Assembly (NCBI GenBank): GCA_015478645.1 | Contig: JADMIL010000004.1 | Span: 1 to 64,000, forward strand | Source: Candidatus Binataceae bacterium | GTDB taxonomy: Bacteria > Desulfobacterota > Binatia > Binatales > Binataceae | Direction: 5' to 3' | DNA length: 64,000 nucleotides | Shown: piece after piece, positions 20,864 to 30,289 of the stretch | Position numbering within the stretch: position 1 is the stretch's first letter | Layout: the number at the start of each line of letters is the position of its first letter | Notes under the pieces: model-generated | Database searches by the model: none | What the model was told of the DNA's origin: nothing | What the model saw: only the letters and a program-made list of their open reading frames with translations | Program-made: the position numbers and the translations under genes

Positions 20864-21679
20864 TTACTTTTTGGTGGTGAGCTTGCGAATCGCCTGCTCG
20901 ACACCGGGCAGCCGCCGCACTTTCGTATCCTCGCCCTTGTCCCATTTGTTATAGGCCGGCATCCGCGCCAGGAAGTGATGCGAATGAGCGTTGCGCACGG
21001 CGGTGCGGAAGCCCATCGCGTCCTGCGCCTGGTTGACCGCGAACTTGACCATGCGCAACTGGTACTCGTCGCTCTCGGCAATTTTCGCCGCCAGCGCCAT
21101 CGTCGCGCTTTCGAGGTCGGCGCGCGGCACAACGGTATTGACCAGGCCCAGGCGCTCGGCCTCGCGCGCGTCGACAAAGCGGCTTTGGAAGAGGATCTCC
21201 TTGGCCTTGCGCACGCCCACGTCCCACGGGGCGGAGAAATACTGGGTGAGCGAGGGCAGGAACATCGCGTCGTCGGCCGCCACGATCAGATCCATCGCGG
21301 AGGCGAACATGTAGCCGCCGAAGATGCAGTAGCCCTGGACCTGTGCGATAGTCGCCTTGGGCAGGTCGCGCCAGCGCAGCGTGTTGTCGAGGAAGACCTC
21401 CCACGATTTCCAGTGGCGATCCTTGAGGCCGCGCACGTTGATGTAGCTGGCCGAGTCGGCGCGCTCATCGGGCGTGCCGAGATCGTGGCCGGACGAGAAA
21501 TGATCGCCCGCCCCCGCCAGGATAATCACGTGAACGCCGGGATCTTCGGCTGCCGCGGCGAACGCGCGGTCGAGCTCCTTGAGCAGTATGGTCGATTGCG
21601 CGTTGCGGTATTTGGGCCGGTTGAGCGTGATCTTCGCCACCCGGTCGATCTTTTCGTAGAGCACCGTGCTGTATGCCAT
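20864..21679 (-). CDS. Enoyl-CoA hydratase/isomerase
   Basis: VHVIILAGAGDHFSSGHDLG, VQGYCIFGGYMFASAMDLIVAADDAMF. Confidence 0.9.
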   Translation of the reverse strand: MAYSTVLYEKIDRVAKITLNRPKYRNAQSTILLKELDRAFAAAAEDPGVHVIILAGAGDHFSSGHDLGTPDERADSASYINVRGLKDRHWKSWEVFLDNTLRWRDLPKATIAQVQGYCIFGGYMFASAMDLIVAADDAMFLPSLTQYFSAPWDVGVRKAKEILFQSRFVDAREAERLGLVNTVVPRADLESATMALAAKIAESDEYQLRMVKFAVNQAQDAMGFRTAVRNAHSHHFLARMPAYNKWDKGEDTKVRRLPGVEQAIRKLTTKK

Positions 21680-22500
21680 CGTGGTCGTCTCCGCCCGCGC
21701 CGCCGCGACCCCGGTCATCGCTCGACCCCGGTCGGGGCGCGGCGGCGGCTAGCTCCGTTGATTAAGTTGCGGCAGTCGCGCGTGCCGCAGGCGGTTAGGC
21801 TCTCGGCCTACCGGCCAGGGCGATTCTCGCCCCATCGGGGCGGCGCCGACAAGCGCAATCGACCGTTGATCGATCGGCGTGCGAAGCGCCGTCAAATCAA
21901 AAAGGATATCGATTGTCGATTATAGTGGGACGGGGTCGTCCCCCTCTTTCGCAACCCGCATAAACCACAGCGGGTTGCGCATGCGACCCCGTCCCGGAGC
22001 GAGGACTGAACGGCGCGGCGGGTTGAAATGGCAAGGAATCGCCAGCGTCCGAAGTTACTTCACAAGTAGAGTCTAAGCTCAATCACGCTACCCCATGCCA
22101 TGTTTAGTGTCAACTAACAGTCTGTGTCTTGCTAACCGATAGTTAGCATCATCGGGACAATTCATTCTTCGCCCAAACTGCACGACGCGGCAGTGAATCG
22201 TGCGTGCCGGGCCGCAAGCCGCCGCAGAGCTTCGTGGCGGCATTCCGGGGCGCCATGAAGAGCAACGCGCGTAAGGCGGCGCGCCACCCGATCCGGACTC
22301 TTCCGATCGGCACGAGCGTCACGATGCGCCGTCGAATGCGCGCTGGTTCGCCACGGTGCGTGGCGTCGCGGCCGCATCGCGAGAGGTGCACGAGCGCGGG
22401 GCGAGATTGGTTCGCGGGCGGCGGATTGGCCCGCGCCCGTAACACAGCATTTTGTAGGATTGAGCGACAAACCGTTAAATCATGGGCGCGGCGTGATCGA

Positions 22501-23163
22501 TCAGAGGCGGCCGCCAGCCCAGAGCACGCGCCCGAGAAGATTGATCTGGTCGGGCGCGATGGTGACGACTTCGTAGGCGGGATTGTCGCCGCGCATCAGC
22601 AGGTTACCGTCGGGCCGGCGCTGGATGCGTTTGATCGCGAGATCGCCGGCCGAGCGCAGGACGTAGATTCCGTCGTGATGGAAGCGGGGATCGCGCAGGT
22701 CGACCAGCACGAGATCGCGTTCGTCGATAGTCGGCGACATGAAATCGCCGACCGCCTCGATCAGCGCAAGATTGCGCGCCTCCCCGAGTGTGCGCGCGAG
22801 CCATTCGGGCTTGAAGCCGAGGTGGTCGACAATCTGATCGCTCTGCAGCGCGATGCGTCCGCCGTCACTTTTAAGCGTGTGACGCGGCATCGCGAGGAAC
22901 TCGGGCGCGGCGGCGGTCTGCGCTTGCGGATGGGTGTCGGCGGGGACTCCGCGGCCGGTCGCGAGCCATTCGACCGACACGCCGGAGGCCTTGGCGAGAT
23001 TAACCAGGCTCATCATGCCGGGCTGGCCGCGGCCGGAGACCCACTTGTAGATCGCATTATCGGACACTCCGACGGCGCGTGCGAGGTCAGCGACTGACCC
23101 AAATTGTTGCATGATCAGGCGAAGGCGACGCTGGAACGCCTCATCTACTACGATAGTTGACAC
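22501..23163 (-). CDS. Phage repressor, HTH plus S24 peptidase-like domain
   Basis: FGSVADLARAVGVSDNAIYKWVSGRGQPG HTH; C-terminal S24-like domain; GTG start preceded by AGGAG. Confidence 0.85.
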   Translation of the reverse strand: MSTIVVDEAFQRRLRLIMQQFGSVADLARAVGVSDNAIYKWVSGRGQPGMMSLVNLAKASGVSVEWLATGRGVPADTHPQAQTAAAPEFLAMPRHTLKSDGGRIALQSDQIVDHLGFKPEWLARTLGEARNLALIEAVGDFMSPTIDERDLVLVDLRDPRFHHDGIYVLRSAGDLAIKRIQRRPDGNLLMRGDNPAYEVVTIAPDQINLLGRVLWAGGRL

Positions 23164-23300
23164 TATTCTCCTACTGTGGGATATATATTGACATATTTTA
23201 GGCTGTTTACACAATTTAGTCCTCATATCATGCATTTTATCCGACCAAGACACATGTTTTCATTGCAAACAATGTCTGATTTAGACACGACGCGGCAATA
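23140..23300. promoter_or_regulatory. AT-rich divergent regulatory region of repressor and early genes
   Basis: TTGACA elements; inverted repeat TGTCT-GATTT-AGACA at 23273-23287. Confidence 0.45.
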
Positions 23301-23534
23301 CGGCGCGACTCCATTGCCGATGGTCTTCTCGCGGCAAGCCCGATCTCAACCGTCGTACAAAATTATCGGCCAATCCAGTGTAGCCGTCAAAGCGGATGAG
23401 CGCGATGCGGGCAATGCGGGAAATCGCGATGAAGGGGTCGCTGTGAGTAGGGAGGCTCGATGACGGACGGGGCGCGAGAGACGGCGGATCGCGCGGGAGT
23501 CGAAAACATTTGAGAGCGTGAGCAGGGGGCACTC

Positions 23535-23912
23535 ATGATTTCACCAACGAATCGCGGAATCTCGATCAGGCAGGTCCAGGAGACGGTTGCCCGGACCTAT
23601 CACGTGAGCGCGGCCGAACTGGTCTCGCCTAGCCGGCATCAACGGATCACCTGCGCGCGGCACGTCGCGATGTACCTGAGCCGTGAACTGGCCGGGGCGC
23701 GCGGCGCGGTGCGCGGAGCGGAGCGGCGGCGGCCGTCGTTCCCGCGGATCGGGATGGCCTTCGCGCGGGACCATTCCAGCGTGATTCATGCCTGGCGGGT
23801 GATTGAACGGCGGCGGCTCAGCGATCGCGGCTTTGCGCGGCTGCTTGAGCGGCTGGCCGGCGAAGTCAGCCGGCGGGCGGGCGCGGCGGTCAACCCTCCG
23901 GAGGCGGCATAA
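23535..23912 (+). CDS. Stand-alone DnaA domain IV-like DNA-binding protein
   Basis: ITCARHVAMYLSRELAG ... FPRIGMAFARDHSSVIHAWRVIE resembles the DnaA C-terminal HTH signature. Confidence 0.8.
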   Translation: MISPTNRGISIRQVQETVARTYHVSAAELVSPSRHQRITCARHVAMYLSRELAGARGAVRGAERRRPSFPRIGMAFARDHSSVIHAWRVIERRRLSDRGFARLLERLAGEVSRRAGAAVNPPEAA

Positions 23913-24583
23913 TGGACCGTCCGAATCGTCTTACAACCGGAGTTTTCGACGCACCGCCAATATGTGGACCGGGGTACGATCCGGCGCGCAAGTTTCGTGC
24001 GCGCGCGACCGTCGATCCGGATGCACCGGGTGCGGTGAGCATCGCGATGGGCGTCGCGGGCTATAGCAATCTGGCGATAAATTCGTCTAGCCGGTCGTTG
24101 CGGCGCGGGCAATCGGCAACAGCTACCGCGGAGCCGGGCGCGAGTGCGCCGTCCGCCGCGCACGCGTCGGGCGCATCGGTCGCGGCCGATGCGACGGGCG
24201 AGCGGACGGGCGAACGCTTCACGGCCGAGTTCGAGGCCGGGGCGCGCGGCGCTTTGCTGGAAGAGCTAATCGCGGTGATGGGCACGCCGGCGGCGGCGCG
24301 GCTGGTGGCGGCGTTTGGCGGCACGCGGCTTTACGTGCCGCAGACGCCGGACGCCGGCGACGCGTTGAGCGGCGCGGTTGGCCATGAGGCGGCGATAGCA
24401 CTGGCGCAAATCTATGGCGGCGACCGGCTGGAGGTGCCGAATCCGACGCCGCGGCGGGTGCGCATCGCGCAGATGCGGGCCGACGGAATAAGCGTCGACG
24501 CGATCGCGCGGTCGCTCGGCTGTACGCGGCGGCGGGTCTTCCAGGTGCTGGCGGAGGCACGCGCGAACAATCGCGTGCCGTGA
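23912..24583 (+). CDS. Mor/C-family transcription activator-like protein
   Basis: TPAAARLVAAFGGTRLYVPQ...GHEAAIALAQIYGGDRLEVPN...RVRIAQMRADGISVDAIARSLGCTRRRVFQVL. Confidence 0.75.
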   Translation: MDRPNRLTTGVFDAPPICGPGYDPARKFRARATVDPDAPGAVSIAMGVAGYSNLAINSSSRSLRRGQSATATAEPGASAPSAAHASGASVAADATGERTGERFTAEFEAGARGALLEELIAVMGTPAAARLVAAFGGTRLYVPQTPDAGDALSGAVGHEAAIALAQIYGGDRLEVPNPTPRRVRIAQMRADGISVDAIARSLGCTRRRVFQVLAEARANNRVP

Positions 24584-24887
24584 GCCGAACGCGCCGGCGG
24601 ATCGATTCGCCGGCGTGAATCGATTACCCGTCTAATACTCACACGCCCTCGCCCACCCTATCTACAAACTTCCGCACGGATATTTCACCGCGCGAGCGAA
24701 TCCGGATCGAGCCAGCCAAAGCAAATCGGGCGGGCGAACGGCGCGATGGCTCACGCGCGCGGGCGATCGCCGGCGAAGTTGCGGCGAAGATCGCAACGCG
24801 GCGAGCCTATCGGCATAATCCGCAGGATCAACTCCGAGTTAATTTCTGCTAACACCCGGCTACTGACTAATACAAGTTTATCACTGC

Positions 24888-24908
24888 GTGAAAGATTTCA
24901 CCCTTATG
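24888..24908 (+). promoter_or_regulatory. Palindromic motif copy 1, at a Plys-like position
   Basis: GTGAAA-GA-TTTCACCCTTATG. Confidence 0.5.
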
Positions 24909-24930
24909 CCGAATTTGCACCGGGCGTAAC

Positions 24931-25473
24931 TTGCCTGCTGTGACGATTGCAAACTCAGATTCATCGCAGCAATACCCGCCCGCGTTCACACGCGCGCTGG
25001 AACAGTTGCTGCGCGACGAAGGCGGCTTTGTGCGCAATCCGGAAGATCCGGGCGGCGCGACGCGCTTCGGGATCTCGCAGCGTCAATATCCTGATGTGGA
25101 TATTGAGCATCTGACGCGCGCGCAAGCGGCGGTGATTTACTATCGCGACTGGTGGCAGCGTTATCGGTATTCGGACTTGCCGGGAGTGGCGGGCGCGAAA
25201 CTTTTCAATCTCGCGGTGAATATCGGGCCGGAGCATGCCACGCGCTGCCTGCAGCGGGCGCTGCGCGCGTGCGGCAGCCCGGTGACCGAAGACGGCGAGA
25301 TCGGCACGGCGACGCGGGCGGCGGCGGCGGCGGCCAACCAGGTCGCGCTCCTGGCGGCGTTGCGGGCCGAGGCGGCGGGCTACTACCGGACGCTGGCGGC
25401 ACTGGAACGCGGCGCGCGCGCCGATGGGGATCGCGAATTTTTGGCGGGCTGGCTCAATCGCGCTTATGAGTGA
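24931..25473 (+). CDS. Endolysin, glycoside hydrolase 108-like
   Basis: LLRDEGGFVRNPEDPGGATRFGISQRQYPDVDIEHLTRAQAAVIYYRDWW. Confidence 0.9.
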   Translation: MPAVTIANSDSSQQYPPAFTRALEQLLRDEGGFVRNPEDPGGATRFGISQRQYPDVDIEHLTRAQAAVIYYRDWWQRYRYSDLPGVAGAKLFNLAVNIGPEHATRCLQRALRACGSPVTEDGEIGTATRAAAAAANQVALLAALRAEAAGYYRTLAALERGARADGDREFLAGWLNRAYE

Positions 25474-25586
25474 AATGGGCAGCGCAGGCAGCGCAGAAGC
25501 GAAATGATAACGGACGCGCGAAGTTTGACGGTCGCGCGCGCGAATAGTGCGGCGGCGGCGCCGACGACGAATCGGAGGGCATCAAG

Positions 25587-25964
25587 ATGATCGACGCGAA
25601 TGCGGCTGGATACGCAGTAGTGGGAATCGGCGGGCTGGTTGCCGGAGCATTGTGGGGACGCACGCTGGCCAACGACGTGCGCAGTCTCGTACAAGCGATC
25701 GAGTCGCGAGTCACGGCGCTCGAGGGCATGGTGAGCGCGGCGAAAACCGCCCCGGCGGCGGCGAATGCCAGCGCCAATGCGGCGAACGCGCACGCCTCGG
25801 CGATCGAGAAGCACGCGGCGGCGGTCGAGAAGCTGGCAGGAGCGATCGAAAAGCATGCGGCGGCGGTTGACGATCACGGCGCGGCGACGGTCGCGGCGGC
25901 GGTCGAGAGCCACGCCGCGCTGACCGCGGCGCATCCGGTCGCAGCGGCGGCAGCGCGGAGCTAA
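25587..25964 (+). CDS. Small membrane/coiled-coil phage protein
   Basis: N-terminal TM segment plus Ala-rich coiled coil in the lysis module. Confidence 0.6.
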   Translation: MIDANAAGYAVVGIGGLVAGALWGRTLANDVRSLVQAIESRVTALEGMVSAAKTAPAAANASANAANAHASAIEKHAAAVEKLAGAIEKHAAAVDDHGAATVAAAVESHAALTAAHPVAAAAARS

Positions 25965-25969
25965 GGACG

Positions 25970-26371
25970 ATGCCGGCGCTCGCGATCCTCAGCTACTGGA
26001 AGCCAATCGTGATCGTGGCATTGATTGCCGCGGGGCTGATCTATCGCGGCGTATTAGTACATCAGCGCGACGCGGCGCGCGCGCAAATCGTGGAGCTGAC
26101 GCAGCAGACCGGGGCGCTCGAGGCGGACAACAGTGCGATGCGCGCGGCGGCGGTGCAGCAGAACGCGGCGATTGCGGCCTTGCAAAGCCAGATGGCGGCA
26201 GCGAACGCGGCGGCCAAGAGCCGGACGGCCGAGTTCGCGGCGCGCGGCGCGCAGGCGATGCAAGGCGAACTGGCGCATGCGACTCAGCTTGATCACGCCG
26301 CGGTGCCGGCTGGATGCGCCGCCGCAATTCGATGGGGCAACGCGCAGGGACCGGAGTTGGGCCGATGGTAA
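25970..26371 (+). CDS. i-spanin (Rz-like)
   Basis: N-terminal TM anchor followed by coiled coil; overlaps a lipoprotein ORF. Confidence 0.65.
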   Translation: MPALAILSYWKPIVIVALIAAGLIYRGVLVHQRDAARAQIVELTQQTGALEADNSAMRAAAVQQNAAIAALQSQMAAANAAAKSRTAEFAARGAQAMQGELAHATQLDHAAVPAGCAAAIRWGNAQGPELGRW

Positions 26372-26781
26372 GGCGCCTCCTCCCGCCGATCCTGGGCCTG
26401 CTGGCGGCCTGCGCGTCTGCCCCGCCCTCTGTGCCGCCGGCGGAGCCGGTAGCGGTGCAAATGCCGATCTACGCACCGGTCTACTGCGAACCGCCGGCGC
26501 TGACCCATCCGGCGCTGCCGATCGCGGCGCTGACGGCGCGATCGGCGGCGGCCGACACGATGCGCGCGTATGCGGCGACGGTGGAAATCCTAAAAGGGGC
26601 AGTCGACGATCGCGACGCAGTGATTGCGGGCTGCGCATCACCAGCGGGAAACGCGTTACAAGCGCCGGCGCCCACGCCGACGGCGCCGGCGGAGACATCG
26701 CATCCGGGGGCTCCGAGGCAATTGACTACTCGCGTAATCAACGCAGCGCGGGCGATGGCCGGCTTCACGTTCGGCGAATGA
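26365..26781 (+). CDS. o-spanin-like lipoprotein (Rz1-like)
   Basis: MVRRLLPPILGLLAAC lipobox, Pro-rich; ATG overlaps the end of the Rz-like gene. Confidence 0.6.
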   Translation: MVRRLLPPILGLLAACASAPPSVPPAEPVAVQMPIYAPVYCEPPALTHPALPIAALTARSAAADTMRAYAATVEILKGAVDDRDAVIAGCASPAGNALQAPAPTPTAPAETSHPGAPRQLTTRVINAARAMAGFTFGE

Positions 26782-26818
26782 CCATTCGTCAAACAGGCGC
26801 GACGCAGGATGCCGCAAC

Positions 26819-27109
26819 ATGAAGTGGCTACAGGACAGCCTGACCGGCAAGGACAATCTGACCTACGACGCAGCGCGCCTGATCGCCGTGATCGGAGCGG
26901 CCGCGTACATCGTCTTCTGGTCGGCGGCGGTGTTCAACCTTGGCCATTTCAGCGCGTCAGACGCGGCGGCCTACGGCGCGGGCCTGGCGACGGTGCTGCT
27001 GTCGATGTCGGCGGCGGTCAAACTCAAGGCCACGATGGAACCGGAACCCGAGCGCGGGAATGATCGAGGAATGGGCGAGCGCGATCGTCAGATGCAACCG
27101 GGCAAATAA
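26819..27109 (+). CDS. Holin-like small membrane protein
   Basis: Two predicted TM segments; located in the lysis module. Confidence 0.5.
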   Translation: MKWLQDSLTGKDNLTYDAARLIAVIGAAAYIVFWSAAVFNLGHFSASDAAAYGAGLATVLLSMSAAVKLKATMEPEPERGNDRGMGERDRQMQPGK

Positions 27110-27361
27110 GGACGTAGCGTGGCGCATAAGCTGGTCATCAACGGCGCCATTGAATTGACACAGTATCTACTGACTATTCAACACTACACCATGGAATGGG
27201 CGGCACAACAATACATGCGGGACAACTGTGAATAGCCGAGCAACATTCGAGCGTCGAACTACGACAATGATGCCGCCGTGCGCGGCGCGAGCATCGAAAC
27301 GCGGACGTCCGGGGGCTGTGCGGGAAGGCACAGAAGCTGCGCAGGAGCGCAATATAGACCG

Positions 27362-27718
27362 ATGAGTGCGGAAGCGATCGCGACCTTCGCCATGTCGTTC
27401 GTCACGCTGGTGGGACTCAACCTGGGCGCAATCCGCTGGCTGCTGACGCGCTACGAGGCCGAACTGAGTATGCGACTGGACGCGATGAAGCACGAGGGAA
27501 CCGAGTTTTCGCATGAACTGGAGCGCGAACTGCTGCAACTAAAGGCGCAACTGCCGGTGGATTACGTACGCCGGGAGGATTGGATCCGCTTCAGCAATAC
27601 GCTGGAAGCAAAGCTCGACGCGATGCGTGCGGAGGTGCGGGCGGAAATCGCGGAATTGCGGGAGCGACTGTACCATCGCGGCGGCCGGGGCCTCCCGGCA
27701 GAAGAGACGGCGCTATGA
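27362..27718 (+). CDS. Mu gp25-like (DUF2730-type) protein
   Basis: N-terminal TM, coiled coil, syntenic position. Confidence 0.6.
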   Translation: MSAEAIATFAMSFVTLVGLNLGAIRWLLTRYEAELSMRLDAMKHEGTEFSHELERELLQLKAQLPVDYVRREDWIRFSNTLEAKLDAMRAEVRAEIAELRERLYHRGGRGLPAEETAL

Positions 27719-28032
27719 GCGGCGGCGGAATTGACCTGGAACAGAAACAGCGCGAAGAGGCGCGGTGGCGAATCCTGCGGGTGTTGGACGCCGGACGGCC
27801 GATCGCGGTGTCGGAAAATATAGTGTGGCGCGTGCTGCAGGATGTGCGGTTGCCGTTGTCAATCACCGGAGCGCGGCGGGAACTGGACTATTTGCGCAAT
27901 CTCGGCCTGCTGGAAATTGAAAACGAGGACACCGAAACCTGGTGCGCGAAGCTGACGGCGCGCGGGGTCGACGTGGTCGAGTACACGATCGACGCACCGC
28001 CCGGCGTGGCGCGTCCGCGAAAGTACTGGTGA
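27715..28032 (+). CDS. Mu gp26-like winged-helix protein
   Basis: RWRILRVLDAGRPIAVSENIVWRVL...LTARGVDVVE, syntenic position. Confidence 0.65.
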   Translation: MSGGGIDLEQKQREEARWRILRVLDAGRPIAVSENIVWRVLQDVRLPLSITGARRELDYLRNLGLLEIENEDTETWCAKLTARGVDVVEYTIDAPPGVARPRKYW

Positions 28033-28054
28033 GGACGCGCGCGCGCAATCCGCG

Positions 28055-28612
28055 ATGCCAGTAAGAATGAAACTCCTTACGCTCGATCCGAAGCTGCGCG
28101 CGGAACTCGATCGACGCCTGGTCGAGGGGCATTTCAGCGACTACAGCGGACTCGCCAAGTGGTTGGGCGAGAAGGGGTTCAAAATAGCGGCCAAGACAGT
28201 ACACCGATACGGCAGCCTGATGGAACGGCGGCTGGAACAGGTGCGGACCGCCACGGCACAGGCGCGCGCGGTGGTGGACGAGGCGGGCGGCGACGACGAT
28301 CGAATCACAGCGGCGACGCTGAAACTGGTGCAGCAGCGACTGTTCGCGGTGCTGGTCGAGCTCGACGACGCGGACCTCAAGCCGAGCAATCTCGCAGCAA
28401 TTGCGAACAGCGTCGCGCAAATGACGCGAGCGGCGGTGATGCAGGAGCGCTGGACCGAGGAATCGCGCGCGCGGCTGAGCGAGCGCGTCGGCAAGGCGGA
28501 GCGCAAGGTGATCGCACAGGTGCGCACAGCGGTAGAGGCGGCCGGCGGGAAGGGCCTCTCGGACGACGCGCAGAAGCAGATTCGCGCGGCGCTGCTCGAG
28601 ATCACCCGCTAG
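28055..28612 (+). CDS. Mu gp27-like (DUF3486) probable terminase small subunit
   Basis: LDPKLRAELDRRLVEGHFSDYSGLAKWLGEKGFKIAAKTVHRYG. Confidence 0.85.
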   Translation: MPVRMKLLTLDPKLRAELDRRLVEGHFSDYSGLAKWLGEKGFKIAAKTVHRYGSLMERRLEQVRTATAQARAVVDEAGGDDDRITAATLKLVQQRLFAVLVELDDADLKPSNLAAIANSVAQMTRAAVMQERWTEESRARLSERVGKAERKVIAQVRTAVEAAGGKGLSDDAQKQIRAALLEITR

Positions 28613-28637
28613 CACGGCATGAAAGGAGGATCTCGTA

Positions 28638-30230
28638 ATGGCTAGTCGGGCGAAAGCTACAGTGAGTAATGCGCAACAAGACACCAAGGAGGCGAAGGGT
28701 CCGGAAATACTACTGCCCTACCAGGTGCGCTGGATCGCGGATGAGGCGCCGGTGAAGATCGCGGAAAAATCGCGGCGGGTGGGCCTGACGTGGGCCGAGG
28801 CGGCCGATAGCGCGCTGCGCGCGGCGGCGCGCAAGGGTATGGACACCTGGTACCTCGGCTACAACAAGGACATGGCGCTGGAATTCGTCGAAACGGCGGC
28901 GGCGTGGGCGCGGCAATTCGACAAGGCCGCGCGCGCAATCGAGGAGATCGCCGTGGACGACGAGCGGCGAGATATACTAGCGTACCGCATCAGGTTCAGC
29001 TCGGGGCACAAGATCGTGGCGTTGTCGTCGCGGCCGTCGAACCTGCGTGGCAAACAGGGCCGCGCGGTAATCGATGAAGCGGCCTTTCACGACGATCTCC
29101 CCGCGCTGCTCAAAGCCTCACTCGCGTTTACGATGTGGGGTGGCGCGGTGAGGATTATATCAACGCATAATGGAGGCGAAAACGCATTCAACGAACTAGT
29201 CAACGACACGCGCGCGGGACGCCGGCCGTTCTCACTACATCGCGTAACGATCGATGACGCGATCGCCGACGGACTATACCATCGCATATGCCAGAAGACC
29301 GCAGCCCGGTGGTCGAGCGCCGGAGAACGCGAATGGCGTGCGCAATTATTCGAGCAATACGGCGAGAACGGGACCGAAGAACTACTATGTATACCGCGCG
29401 CGGACGGAGGAGCGTTCCTGTCGTCAAGCCTGATCGAAGGACGAATGCGCGATGGAGCGCCGGTGATCCGCTGGGAGCAACCGGAGAGCTTCGCCAGCCG
29501 ACCGGAGGCCGAGCGCGTGAAAGCGGCCCAGGATTTTTGCGACGAGGCGATCGCTCCCGCGCTGGCGACACTGGATCGCAACGCGGCCAGCTGCTTTGGT
29601 GAGGATTTCGGCAGGTCAGGCGACCTCACTGTAATCTGGCCGCTGCAATTAACGCGGGAAACGGTGCGGCGCACACCCTTCGTGGTCGAGCTGCGCAACA
29701 TACCATTTCGCCAGCAGGAGCAAATACTCTTTTTCATAGTCGATCGGTTGCCGCGAATGATCGCGGGTGCGATGGACGCTCGCGGCAATGGGCAGTACCT
29801 AGCCGAGACCGCGATGCAGCGTTACGGCGCGCGGATCCGGCAGGTGATGCTGACGGCGGAATGGTATCGGGAGAATATGCCACGCTACAAGGCGGCGTTC
29901 GAGGACGCGCAGATTGAACTGCCGCGCGACGCGGATATTTTGGCCGACCATCGCGCATTAGTAATGGAACGAGGCATCGCGCACGTTCCGGAACGGCGTA
30001 CCGCCGGGACCACGGGCGGCCAGCGCCATGGCGATACGGCGATAGCGGCGGCGATGGCGTATTTTGCAAGCACAGTCGAAGTTCAGCGCATCGAATACAC
30101 AGCGGCGTCCCGGCGACGATTCGGTCAAGCGGCGGAGATGCCCTACTCGATGCATAGCACGGCAGAGGAAGACGCTCCGCGTCCGGCCCGGGCGGGGGCG
30201 AGATTCAGCATGGCCGGCGGCGCATGGTGA
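28638..30230 (+). CDS. Mu gp28-like terminase large subunit
   Basis: LLPYQVRWIADEAPVKIAEKSRRVGLTWAEAAD ... GKQGRAVIDEAAFHDD ... CFGEDFGRSGDLT. Confidence 0.92.
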   Translation: MASRAKATVSNAQQDTKEAKGPEILLPYQVRWIADEAPVKIAEKSRRVGLTWAEAADSALRAAARKGMDTWYLGYNKDMALEFVETAAAWARQFDKAARAIEEIAVDDERRDILAYRIRFSSGHKIVALSSRPSNLRGKQGRAVIDEAAFHDDLPALLKASLAFTMWGGAVRIISTHNGGENAFNELVNDTRAGRRPFSLHRVTIDDAIADGLYHRICQKTAARWSSAGEREWRAQLFEQYGENGTEELLCIPRADGGAFLSSSLIEGRMRDGAPVIRWEQPESFASRPEAERVKAAQDFCDEAIAPALATLDRNAASCFGEDFGRSGDLTVIWPLQLTRETVRRTPFVVELRNIPFRQQEQILFFIVDRLPRMIAGAMDARGNGQYLAETAMQRYGARIRQVMLTAEWYRENMPRYKAAFEDAQIELPRDADILADHRALVMERGIAHVPERRTAGTTGGQRHGDTAIAAAMAYFASTVEVQRIEYTAASRRRFGQAAEMPYSMHSTAEEDAPRPARAGARFSMAGGAW

Positions 30231-30289
30231 TTGAAGCGTAATCGACCATCGCGAACGCGACCGAGCGAGTAAGTATCGCGGAGACCCGC

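Noticed and set aside
27110-27360. TTGACA ... CTGACTATTCAAC as an additional phage promoter
   Set aside because: Spacing to a -10-like element is poor and the palindrome seen at the other two candidate late promoters is absent.
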